The notes under the pieces are model-generated. The model saw nothing but the letters and a program-made list of their open reading frames with translations. It searched no databases and was not told the origin of the DNA. 64,000 nt of DNA from Heloderma charlesbogerti (taxonomy: Eukaryota > Chordata > Lepidosauria > Squamata > Helodermatidae). The stretch is from the NCBI GenBank assembly GCA_026122225.1, contig JANEZZ010002882.1, positions 1,302,001 to 1,366,000 of the forward strand, written 5' to 3'. A program made the position numbers and the translations under genes. Below are positions 1 to 9,740 of the stretch, piece by piece (within the stretch, counting starts at the first letter, position 1; every line of letters begins with the position of its first letter).

Positions 1-335
1 TGTCGGAGTGTCAGCCTCCCGGCCAACCCAAGCCCAGGGGAGACTTCTTCGGAGGAGGAGGATCCCTCAGCACACCTCTCTCCTGTGGCAGACATGGATC
101 AAGCTGAGGGGCCTGTGGCAGAATTGCCTCGTCTAAGTCCCCAAGAACCTCTTCAACCCCTTCCCTGGCCCTGCTGTGGTTCCAGACTCTCCTCCCTCCA
201 CCCACATGACGCCAGACCGCCCACAGCAACGGACCAGGCGGGATGCGCAAGGTTGTTGTCGGAGTGCTCGCCTGGCAGCCAGAACAGCCTTTTCACCAGG
301 CGCATGACGAAGGGTGCACCCGTGAGGAGGAAGGC
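1..335 (+). repeat. Gypsy-type LTR-like fragment, left edge outside window
   Basis: This GC-rich piece encodes an acidic, Ser/Glu/Pro-rich stretch (SSEEED, SPQEP) followed by an Arg-rich stretch containing RSARLA. The same order appears in the antisense solo LTR at 49909-53880 (RSARLARKQ) and near 56190-56560 (SLKRLARR). I infer a relative of the same Ty3/Gypsy LTR family. Neither a TG...CA terminus nor a target duplication can be seen here, so the identity is moderate. Confidence 0.4.
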
Positions 336-362
336 CCAGCTGTATCTGGTGAACCAGGGACA

Positions 363-744
363 GGGATCCTTCACACTGAGCTTTTATCTTGCAATTGAGA
401 TTGCTCCTTCTGGGAAGTTTGCAGGCTCTTTACATGACACTGAGACCCCCCATGACCCTCCAGGGTATCTCCTGCACTAAATGCCCTTTGTTCCATTTTT
501 AAATAGATCACAGATAATGAGCCATCAAATTACCCTGTTGTGTTCCGCTTCAGTTTCCTGTGTAAAAGCGGCAAGAAGAGGAGTGAGATCAATGAAAGAT
601 ACCGGAAGACTCAGATACGGGGAGAAGGGGGGGGAGGGGGGAAAGGAAGCTTGGGTAAAGGGAGTCAGTTGTGATCCTGCATTTAAAACGGAAGCAGAAA
701 GCCCCGTTTTAAATGCAGGATTTTAGGTTGGTGTAGAGATGCCC
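363..744 (-). mobile_element. Non-autonomous DNA element (MITE family A), copy 1
   Basis: Reading the minus strand, the copy begins GGGCATCTCTACACCA and ends near GGCTCC...TTATC. It contains a hairpin in which CCTGCATTTAAAACGG is repeated inverted about 12 bases apart (about 677-719). It is the inverted partner of the copy at 767-1125, and further copies lie at 4165-4523 and 43690-43918. It has no coding capacity. The family was defined by comparing copies within this window, and the superfamily is not known. Confidence 0.75.
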
Positions 745-766
745 ACAGTCAGCATATAAGCTCTTA

Positions 767-1125
767 GGGCATCTCTACGCCAGCCTAAAATCCTGCATTT
801 AAAACGGGGCTTTCTGCTTCCGTTTTAAATGCAGGATCACAACGACTCCCTCTTTCACCCACTTCCTTTCCCCCTCCCCTTTCCCCTCCTTCTCCCCATA
901 TCTGAGTCTTCCGGTATCTTTCATTGATCTCGCTCCTCTTCTTGCCGCTTTTCCTCTTTTCAAGGAGGGAACTGAAGCGGAACACAACGGGGTAATTTGA
1001 TAGCTCATTATCTGCTATCTATTTAGAAACGGAACAAAGGGCATTTAGTGCAGGAGACACCTTGAATGATCAGACATCAGGTGAAGGAGCCATCTCAATA
1101 GCAGGATAAAAGCGTGAAGGAGCCC
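767..1125 (+). mobile_element. MITE family A, copy 2 (inverted partner of copy 1)
   Basis: This copy runs GGGCATCTCTACGCC to GTGAAGGAGCCC and aligns along its whole length with the reverse complement of 363-744. Only about 22 bases separate the two copies, so 363-1125 forms a large imperfect palindrome. It includes the same internal hairpin as copy 1 (about 791-834) and a long pyrimidine-rich block at about 846-900. Confidence 0.75.
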
Positions 1126-2804
1126 TCAGTCTTCCCCAGACCTTTTCTGGGTGAACAGCTCCCATATAGCTAATTTGGATGGAGACCAGATGTCCATCCT
1201 TGGAGGACTTTAAAAAACATCTGGGCAAACATTTATTGGGAGTCCTTGGATGGTACCAACACAGTAGCCAAAGCATCTAGAGTACTTGACACACATTATC
1301 TTGAAGTAATATCCTTTCCAACAACCCTGTATGGTATTCTCTCTCCCAGAAGGGGAATGACATTGGGCAGGAGGGTTGGCTGAGACCCACCCCTGGATCC
1401 ATGGCAGGGGTGATCTTTGAAGAAGGGCACTGCCTGAAGTGGTGCTCACAGCTGAGGAGAGAGCGGCCTGCAGCAGCTGTCTTTGTCCATTTCCCAATTT
1501 CTTTTGTTTCTCTTCAGTTTAAAGTTTTCCCTCTCGCATGCTATGTCTCAAGACCAGAAGGATATAATTACTGCCGCTATGAGATGCAAACCGTTCCGCC
1601 AGGTCATTGCTTCACAAGAAGCCATTTGTGACCCACAAATATTATTTTGATCAGTCGGTAAAGCGGGTCAAATCATAAATCTCTAAAGCAACCAAAACAA
1701 AAATATTAAGAAGCTGACAATTGTGGGACACATCCCAGTTCCCTGCTGCCTCCAGCCAAATTCAGTTCCATGTGCTACGCTGATCCTATAAAGAGGGACA
1801 CCTCTATTTCTTTTCCTGTGCCTCTTCTCCAGCCTCTCTTTCAGCCAACAGAAGCCAACTGGCAACCACAGAAGTTGTTCCTGGGTTTGAGCTGCTGAAA
1901 AAAATGTTTTAAGCTAACAGATAATGCTGGAATGAATACACATTCTTCCTAGATGTACAGCTGTCCAGGCAAAGCTGTGACAGTAGATGGGTGTGGCCAT
2001 AGCACACATCTGTGGTGCATAATTAAACACATGCAAGACACCAGCCTCAATCCTTAGTTACAGGATTCTGATTATTTTAGTGCCAAAGGCATAAAATCTC
2101 AATGGCACCCATCCCCAGTAAGCAACCATCAGCATGGGACACAACCCTTTTGGAAGTTCTTGTCAGGTCTTGGGGAGGGTCAAGTTCCAGGTGGTTGGGT
2201 CCCAGAATCAAGGGGTGGGGGAAGCTAGGCCAGTAGTTAAAACCAAGCTGGGTTCAGGATTCAAGCTAGCAATTAAGAAAAGGGGGCAAGAGTTTAGGTA
2301 GCAACCTCACACACAAGAGGAATTGCTTGGACTAAGGAATAAACTTTCAGGCTAGGCCTTTATAGGGCCTAGTGGGCTGTGATTTGCCCTTTGGAGTCAG
2401 CTGACTGGCTGCTCAGCCAGGCAGCAGGCCTGGTACTTGCAGCCAAACCTTTTAAATTATAAACTAATAAAACCAGTAGCAAAAGCAACATATATAATTT
2501 TTTTTAAAAACCCTTTCAATTAAAAACCAAAGAAAATAAATAGAGCAACGGATGGAGCCAGATGCATATCTTTTGGGAGCAGATTCCACAGGGCAGGATC
2601 ATCACATCACCCTCGTTTCACAGAACCAAGAAAGGCAGTGGTTTGAGGATAGGCCTAAAGCTGACATCGTTGTTCCCTTGTCCCAGCAGCCCTCGGTGCA
2701 ACCCGAAATCTGTTCTGCACGCACCAGAGGCCATTTTGTCCTACTGCACTATGGATGTTTGCAGACAGAAGGCTCCAAGCATCACCCTAAAAATATACTG
2801 TGCA
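1126..2804. other. Unannotated intronic stretch
   Basis: I see no gene, clear transposon or tandem repeat here. Short open frames exist on both strands but none resembles a known protein. Runs of T and A near 2490-2520 are simple sequence. Confidence 0.5.
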
Positions 2805-2985
2805 GCTATTCCTCCTTAACAGATCTTTTGTTGAAAGAAAAAAAGATGGAAGAAGCAGTGGGAAAACACAGGTGGATTACCAATGGAAGAAGAAAAAACA
2901 TCTGGACCTCCTTAAAATCCTGTGAATGAGGCAGGGTGATCACGCAAGACAAGCCTCACCTGGAAGCATCCCCATCTCAGGACTG
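2805..2985 (+). repeat. Dispersed repeat family X, copy 1
   Basis: This block (CTCCTTAACAGAT...GATGGAAGAAGCAGTGGG...CTTAAAATCCTGTGAATGA...GCCTCACCTGGAAGCATCCC) is repeated in the same orientation at 5066-5245 with moderate divergence. I do not recognise the family. Confidence 0.55.
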
Positions 2986-3808
2986 CAGACTCTGGGAGAT
3001 TTCCATTATGCCCAACTTTTTTTGCCTCCTCCTTTCGCTGTTCTACTCAACACCCAGCCTAACAAACAATTCTGGAGAACTCAGAAGCTTACTAATGACT
3101 TTGTGACACTTTAATTGACCCTAATAAAAGTATTACCTAATACTGTGACTTTGGGATTATTTTTCTTAAGGTCCAACATGGCTACCTGCAATATTTTTTT
3201 CATTCACTCAATGCTCCATTTGAGAATGCAGCACTCTGAATTGCCAGTAAAAATAAAAACAGGTGAACAGATTGTAAAGTTTTGCCAGGTGAATAATAGA
3301 GAAAAATAAAATCTTTTGTTCAGCTAGAACACATTTGGTTGTTCACACAAGCAGTTTCTTATGCTACCATAAGAAAAGGCACCCAGCCTGTTCCAATGGC
3401 TGCAGATGGTTGTTGCCCTTTTTTCCCCTCTCAAATTTTTATGTTACAAAAGTGAGCTTGGATCCTGCCGAGACAAGCCGGGGGGTGGGGGCTAAGTAAG
3501 GAAAACAAATATTTTGTCTAAACACAAATTCAGAGCAGAACAACAACCCAAAAATGATCTGAAGATGTTGTGGTGTTCAGTAGTTTATCTTATCCTCTTT
3601 GAAGCTGACAGAGCGACTCCGTTTTGTTGGAGAGAAGTTAGATTTAGGGCGCATTGTCTGAGCTGGGGTCCGGAGGAGAGAAAAACCAGCCCCCAGGGCT
3701 GCCATGTCCACTCTCTTTGACAGCACTGCTGTGAGGCCTAGTATTTCATCACGGGCCAACAAGCCACCACAGGAGTCAAAAAGGCCTACAGACTGAGACC
3801 TCATAACT
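2986..3808. other. Unannotated intronic stretch
   Basis: No gene or recognised repeat is visible. Several short A/T-rich runs occur. Confidence 0.45.
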
Positions 3809-3943
3809 CAGGGGTGGGCAAGTTGTGGTCCTCCAGATGTTTTGGTCTACAATTCTCATCAGTCCTTACCAGCATAGCCAAAGGTAAGGGATGATGGGAG
3901 TTGAAGGCCAATACATTTGGAGGACCACAACTTGCCCACCCTT
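3809..3943. mobile_element. hAT-like MITE with terminal inverted repeats
   Basis: The two ends are inverted repeats of about 35 bases: CAGGGGTGGGCAAGTTGTGG on the left, and its near-complement ending CCACAACTTGCCCACCCTTG on the right. The interior carries the 'CCTCCAGATGTTTTGG...GATGGGAGTTG' signature seen many times in this window. Flanking TCATAACT and CCATAAAT could be a diverged 8-bp duplication, which fits the hAT superfamily. It is non-coding. Confidence 0.7.
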
Positions 3944-4164
3944 GCCATAAATTCCCAGACAACAGGGTAGATAGGAAGGAAAGGCCCTTCAATGAACCAA
4001 ACATGACAACTGAGGAAAGAGACCAAAGCCCAGAGCAATATTTGCCCACAAAGCTACAGTCAGGACAGGATACCTACATGCACACTGACTGAACCCTGAG
4101 GAATACATTCAGAGGATGTAGTTCCAGAATACAAAAGGTCCTTAAAATTATCACCAAGACTGAG

Positions 4165-4523
4165 AGCATCTCTACACCAGCCTAAAATCCTACATGCAAA
4201 ATGGGGCTTTCTGCTTCAGTTTTAAATGCAGGATCACAACTCCCTTTTTCACCTGCTTCCTTCTCCCCCTCCTCTTTCTCCCTTCTTCTCCCCATATCTG
4301 GGTCTTCCATGATCTTTCCTTGATCTTGCGCCTCTTCTTGAACTCAAGCAGAACACAATGGGCTAATTTGATAGCTTATTATCTGCGATCTATTTAAAAA
4401 CGGAACAAAGGGCATTTAGTGCAGGAGACGCCTTGGAGCTCCATGGCATCATGTAAAGAGCCCACAAACTTCCGTGAAGGAGCAATCTCAATCCAAGGAT
4501 AAAAGCTCCATGTGAAGAAAGCC
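4165..4523 (+). mobile_element. MITE family A, copy 3
   Basis: This is the same element as 767-1125, in the same orientation but more diverged (GCATCTCTACACCAGCCTAA at the left end). CTGAG immediately flanks both sides and may be a 5-bp target duplication. Confidence 0.7.
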
Positions 4524-4621
4524 TGAGTTTCCACACAGTCGTTCTGTGTGTTGGTCGAGCTGCCTAGGAACTGGCCATCCTAGGGTGCTTCCAGACAGAG
4601 GAGGCCTTGCGCTACCACTCA

Positions 4622-5062
4622 GAAGGCATAGAATCACAGAAGGGTTGAAAGGGGCCTATAAGACCGACTAGCTCAACCCCCTGCTCAATGCAGGAATCCA
4701 GGTCAAAGCATCCCTGACAGGTGGCTGACCAGCCTCATCTTGAATGCCTCCAGTGTGGGAGAGCCCACCACCTCCCTAGGGAATTGGTTCTATTGTCGTA
4801 TTGCTCTAACAGTCAGGACGTTTTTCCTGATGTTCAGCCGGAATCTGGCTTCCTGTAACTCGAGCCCTTTATTCTGCATCCTGCACTCTGGCATGATCGA
4901 GAAGAGATGCTGGCCTTCCTCTCTGTGACAGCCTTTCAAGGACTTGAAGAGCGCTATCCTATCTCCCCTCAGTCTTCTCTTCTCAAGGCTAAACATGCCC
5001 AGTTCTTTCAGTCTCTCCTCATAGGGCTTTGTTTCCAGTCCTCTGATCATCTTCATGCAGCA
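4622..5062 (-). mobile_element. CR1 LINE, 3' end of ORF2 and 3' UTR
   Basis: Read on the minus strand, the 5056-4790 part keeps a recognisable CR1 ORF2 C-terminus (RLKELGMFSLEKRRLRGD) before the typical CR1 3' UTR, ending in the 'GATTCT' type tail near 4622. It is a 5'-truncated insertion, as is usual for CR1. The frame is open over about 88 codons but has no start or catalytic domain. Confidence 0.88.
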
Positions 5063-5065
5063 ATT

Positions 5066-5245
5066 CCATCTTTTTCTCTTTAACAGATTTTCTACTGTAA
5101 GAAAAAGGATGGAAAAAGCAGTGGGAAAACAAAGGAGTGTTATGACTGGAATATGACAACATCTGGGACCCCCCCTTAAAATTCTGAGAATGAAGCAGGC
5201 CAGTGATGCTATATTGCCTCATCTGGAGGCACCCCTCGTCACAGG
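5066..5245 (+). repeat. Dispersed repeat family X, copy 2
   Basis: It aligns with 2805-2985 in the same orientation (TTTAACAGATTTTCTACTGT, GGAAAAAGCAGTGGGAAAAC, CTTAAAATTCTGAGAATGA). It abuts the CR1 end at 5062. Confidence 0.55.
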
Positions 5246-5563
5246 CAACGGAAAAGCCATTCATTGGATTGTAACAAGGGAAAACAATGCATGTTCCCAG
5301 AAAGACCTACTGGTCTGGATAAAGCAAATCCCTTGTGGGATTTTGTGTTCCAAAGAATTCCCTTAAGAGGCCAAAATAAGCAGATACTCATCAAATTGCG
5401 TCAGCTGCAGAAATAATCAGCACTTGAGATCACCCATATAACAACTATTCTTTCTTTCTGTGAAAAAGAAAGTTATGTGCAGTAGGAAACATTCCATAAA
5501 TATTTTGTCTATACTTTGGAATATGGGCAATTGTTTCCCATAAGTTATTCTATACCAGATGTG

Positions 5564-5603
<40 letters not shown>

Positions 5604-6099
5604 CACACACACTGATGGGCAAGTCTGTCCCACTGCATTCAATGGAACTTACTCCATGTGCACAGATTACCACCCCATTGTATGGTGATATTGTTTGCAT
5701 TGAAGCAACAATGTTGCTGAGCATGTTGCAAAGGGGTAAAATGGCTTCTTTGCTCCTGAAAGCAGGACTCTCCTGTCCTACTGGCTAAGCAGGTGGAAAC
5801 TTTGGGCTTCCTCTGCCCCGTCATGGCTGAATTTTTCCCTACCGTATTCTGCCACTGACCTCCACGCAGCATTTACAATGAGAAGGGGAGGGGGAGAGAT
5901 TAATACGATAGCAAGAGTCCTCGTCACATGCCATTGAAAGAGGCGGCCCTGTCCCAAGGAGGCTGCCTTCAACAGAGGATACGGAAGGGAACGATGTTAT
6001 CGCAGGTAAAACGGTCTGTCCACCTTGCCCAGGATTGCCTCCTCTGACTAACAGCACCTCCCCAGGTGCTCAGGTTGAAAGAGACCGGGGCGGGGTGTC
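5246..6099. other. Intronic stretch with a TG microsatellite
   Basis: It holds a (TG)n tract at 5566-5596 followed by GAGAGAGACACACACA. The segment near 5630-5680 (CATTCAATGGAACTTACTCC) resembles the small 'cttactcc' MITE found at 9205-9302. No gene is visible. Confidence 0.6.
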
Positions 6100-6215
6100 T
6101 TTCCTGTCATCTGCTACCTGCGTCTTTTTAACCGGAGGGTTCCTAGAATGGAACCTGGGTCCTTCTTGCATGCAAAGCAAGAGTTTTGCTACTATGGCCC
6201 CTCTCCAATGTTGAA
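6100..6215 (-). mobile_element. tRNA-Ala-derived SINE, fragment
   Basis: On the minus strand this preserves a tRNA-like head: GCTTTGCATGCAAGAAGG matches the anticodon region of tRNA-Ala(TGC), followed by a B-box-like CCAGGTTCCATT. It is diverged and incomplete. Confidence 0.6.
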
Positions 6216-6584
6216 CACCATTACAGGCAGGAGACAGATCTGTCCATGGGGCAGGGGGCACAACACACTGGGAAGGTCTTCTGTGCAAGCCCCACAGAAA
6301 TAGACAGGAGCCCACAGGAGCACCACCATGCTTTCTAGCGTTCCTCCTCACATACCTATCTTGCCAGGTAGGTTAAGATGGAATGCTAGCAGTAGCTCCC
6401 CAAGGAACTTCAAGGATAGGCAGGATTGGAACACGCCGCTGACAAGCTTAAAATCCACATATACACGTTCCAGAGGATTGGGCCCATGAGGTGGTGGCCA
6501 ACAGAATGTTAAAACCAAATATGGATGCCAGGCAGTCCCCATAGTAAGACTCTGCCTCCTTTTATATATTCACTCCAAACTACC

Positions 6585-6845
6585 ACAAGAGCATTTGTGT
6601 AAAGCTATGTATGTATGCATGCATTACATTTGTAGCTCACCTTTTCCTCCAAGGGGCCCAAGGAGGTTTACATGGTTCTCCTCCTCCCCATTTTATCCTC
6701 ATAACAACCCTGGGAGATAGGTTAGGCTGAGCCTGAGAGTCAGTGACTGGCCCAAAGTGACTCAGTGAGGACTAGAATCCAGGTCTCCTGGGTCCCAGGT
6801 CAGCACTCTAAGTACTACAGCATGCTGGCCCTCTATTCAGGTCAA
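6585..6845 (-). mobile_element. tRNA-derived SINE with LINE-like tail (family 2)
   Basis: Reverse-complemented, it reads from a tRNA-like head through the conserved core (CCTGGATTCTAGTCCTCACT; GACTCTCAGGCTCAGCC; 'CAGGGTTGTTATGAGGATAA') to a LINE-like tail ('AAACCTCCTTGGGCCC'). The same order occurs at 22612-22795, 42826-43068, 48187-48370 and 50490-50735. Confidence 0.75.
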
Positions 6846-8129
6846 GGAAGGTAGACAAGCAAGATGGAAAATGTCTGTCATCTTTTTCTGCAATGCATTT
6901 TATAGTCACTCATTGTTCAGTTTTAGCAACGCTGGAGCAAGAAAAGGGGAAGAGACAGGTGTGTGCTTTAGCTTTCTTCCCAGCCGAAAAAGGTCTTTCT
7001 ACCAGATGTGCCAATACCGGCTTCTTATTGTGAACAGCTTTTGAATCACAGCTGCCAGGAAACACTTGCTATCACAACAGGTTTGCAGCAACTTCCTTAA
7101 TGCTGACTGGTGTGCTTGTGTGTGTGTATATAAATGCACATATACTTGAGTTTATAGAATTCACACAATGTCTGTAAGCACAAGGCAAAATGATTTAAGT
7201 GAGAGTAAGATGCAACCCTACACAATCTAATAAAAGTGCTTTTATGGCAAAACACCAGTCTTTCACATTTGTTTGGTCTTCAAATTTATCATAATCTCAA
7301 CAGACTTCAAACACAATTTCATCTAGACACAGACCAGAGTTTGAAAGGTTGAATACTAAACAATAAAAGAAACTGGGAAAAACACATTTCTGCAGGCCCC
7401 ACACAGCTGAAAATCTGTCTGCAATAGGAGATTGCTTCAATGCTAACCTTGATGTTAAAAGCTCTGGAAGAGGTGATGGATTCTTGCCTGCAGGATCAAG
7501 GTTACTGCAGTTTGCCTGCAGAGAACAGAACTTCTGTACATATTGAAAATTCCACCACCACCACCATATAGTTTTCTATACTGCTTTAGAGTGGGCAAAG
7601 CACTTCACACAGTTTATCATGCTGTCCTCCTTACAACAGTGTTTATTTTAATTTAAAAGAGAATCTGAGTTATGGCGGAGAATTTGAAGTGGGGAGTGGA
7701 AGCACGCACTCCCAGGCAAAAAAGAAAAAACTTTTCATTAACTGAAAAAAACAGAACCCAATCATTTCAGACAGCGCTGTAAAAATCTTTACTGCACGGA
7801 TTTCTCAGGTTCTGTAGTCCAGTTCTTTCAAGCAAGTGTCACCCTGTGCAGGCATAAAGGAGGCAGCTGCTGCCGCTGCTGCTAGGAGAGCATTTAATAT
7901 GTCTCATGTTCCATTCCTGAGCCCCGCCCAAGCAGTACCTCCAGCAGCTAGGCAGGTGCTCCATTTTATTGGCATCTGGCTATTACGCTGAGCTGCGACA
8001 AAATGCCCACTGCTGCTGGGAAACTGCCGACACTTCTGTGTTGCACACGCCATTGTTAATTCCAGGCTTATGCCTCCACCATCATCTTTTTAAACAAAAG
8101 TGCAGTCTTCTTCACAGTGAGACACACTG
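6846..8129. other. Unannotated intronic stretch
   Basis: No gene is supported. A short (TG)n run lies near 7110-7126, and a CACCAC tract near 7552-7566. Confidence 0.45.
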
Positions 8130-8275
8130 GGTGGGATCCAGATGAAGTCATACTTAGAGTAAACCCAATGAAATCAGTGCAACTGGAGTTAGTCATGATG
8201 AACTTAAATCCCATTGATTTAAATGAGTCTCCTCTAAGTGTGACTAAATCTGGATCTAGCCAAGTAAGTTATGAC
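8130..8275. mobile_element. Palindromic MITE
   Basis: The left arm (GGGATCCAGATGAAGTCATA CTTAGAG) is matched in inverted form by the right arm (CTCTAAGTGTGACTAAATC TGGATCTAGCC). The interior contains two CCCAATGAAATCAGTG-like segments. It is non-coding. Confidence 0.6.
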
Positions 8276-8307
8276 CCTACAATGATCAACATAACTTGTT
8301 GCTGCAT

Positions 8308-8328
8308 ACACACACACACACACACACA
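8308..8328. repeat. (CA)n microsatellite
   Basis: Uninterrupted CA dinucleotides directly follow the palindromic MITE region. Confidence 0.9.
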
Positions 8329-8494
8329 GAGCTACAAACTGCTTTACTAGATCAGCCAACAAGCCATCTTGTTTCCAGAAATCCAGGTACAAGTAGGCCA
8401 TGACGGTGACAGCTTTTGTTAACAATGTAAAAATATTTTAACCCCGTCCAAAATACTCAAAGTAGCTCAAAAATGCTGAAGGGGTCTTCTTGGT

Positions 8495-8815
8495 GGCAAG
8501 TCCTAAGTTCTGGAACTCCCTGCTGATGGAGGTTTTGTTGGCTCCCTCTCTGCGGACAGTCCTTCCACTGGCAGGCGAAGGCATTTTTATTCCAGCAGGT
8601 CTTTGGCACATAAACTGGTCTGCTGCTGAAGTACAGATTCTATTGGATTGGGTGCTAGTTTTTATTTATTTATTGTGTTTTTAATCTATTTGTTTTCATT
8701 ATCGTTTTAACTGGCTTTACATTAATCTTGGTTTATTGTTAGCCGCCTTGAGTGCCATTTTTTGGTGGAAAGGTGGGGTATGTCAAAAAACTAAATAGTT
8801 TACAGTGTAATGAAG
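8495..8815 (+). mobile_element. L2-type LINE, 3' tail
   Basis: It keeps the usual remnants of the L2 3' end: 'TTCTGGAACTCCCTGCTGATGG', 'TTTTATTCCAGCAGG', a T-rich 3' UTR, and 'AGCCGCCTTGAGTGCC...GGTGGGGTATGT' before an A-rich end. It is 5'-truncated with no open frame. Confidence 0.75.
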
Positions 8816-9054
8816 TAAAATAAGGTAGCATACACTAAAATTACTAAGCAAAAACAGCTATTTTAAAAAACGAGGGGAAACATAGTGCAGAAATAAGACG
8901 CCAAGGAGATTTAAAAAGGCTCTTCGCACAGTGCTAGGAGGGTGCTCCTCATTTAAAAGTTGTTTTTTATTTATATCCTGATTTTCTATTGGAAAATACT
9001 CCCCAAAATACAAAATATGCTTTTAAAAATGTATACCACCACAACAAAAAAGCC

Positions 9055-9140
9055 AGTAGTGTGGTGTAATGGTTGGAGCAGACTTCTCCAACCTAGTGCC
9101 CTCCAGATGTGTTGGACTACAACTCCCATCATATCTGCAA
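9055..9140 (+). mobile_element. SINE head plus hAT-like MITE fragment
   Basis: The head 'AGTGTGGTGTAATGGTTGGAG' resembles the family 2 SINE. It runs directly into 'CCCTCCAGATGTGTTGGACT ACAACTCCCATCAT', the hAT-like MITE signature. Both pieces are truncated. Confidence 0.5.
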
Positions 9141-9204
9141 ATTTATTTTGGCACCACCTTTTGTGGACACAGCAGAGCCAGCAGATAAAAACAGGAGCCA
9201 AAAC

Positions 9205-9302
9205 TAATTAATAGCACAATCCTATACATGTTTACTCAGAAGTAAATCTCACTGCGTTCAGTAAGACTTACTCCAGGTAGCTGTGCATAGGATTGCAACC
9301 TA
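9205..9302. mobile_element. Short MITE with 'caatcctat' terminal repeats
   Basis: Its inverted ends are AGCACAATCCTATACATG and CTGTGCATAGGATTGCAACC, around the core 'AAGTAAATCTCACTGCGTTC'. Related pieces occur near 5630-5680, 23795-23840 and 30745-30832. Confidence 0.6.
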
Positions 9303-9554
9303 AAAGGATCCTAAAGACCCTTAAACGTGGGACAGAATTTGCATTTGAGAGGAGAGTGTTTAATACCTCTCCATGCCAGTCACTTTCCACCTGAATCTTT
9401 TCTGTCCCACCCCAGCTGCCACAGTGGTGCACCCATGTTTGCCTTGGAAACACCAATCTGGAGTCCCACAGTGATAAAAGCCACTACAAGGGAGGGAAGT
9501 TTCAGGGGAAAAGTAATAAGCAGGGGAATTATTAAACACTCCCTTCTCTAATGC

Positions 9555-9720
9555 ATATTAATAAATAATAATAATAATAATACTTACATTTCTATACTGC
9601 CCCATAGCCGAAGCTCTCTGGGCAGTTTACAGAAGTTAAAACGTTAAGTACAATACAAAAAGTTTTAAAGCCATTTACATGAAAGCACATCACCAGCTCC
9701 CCAGGGCAAGGGGCCACTGT
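9555..9720 (-). mobile_element. LINE (L2-type) 3' tail, antisense
   Basis: It starts with an (AAT)n tract at 9562-9582 (the tail in antisense), followed by 'TTTCTATACTGCCCCATAGC CGAAGCTCTCTGGGCAG'. The same block appears at 14495-14645 and 46305-46430. Confidence 0.65.
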
Positions 9721-9740
9721 TACACGCAGCTGCACGGGGA

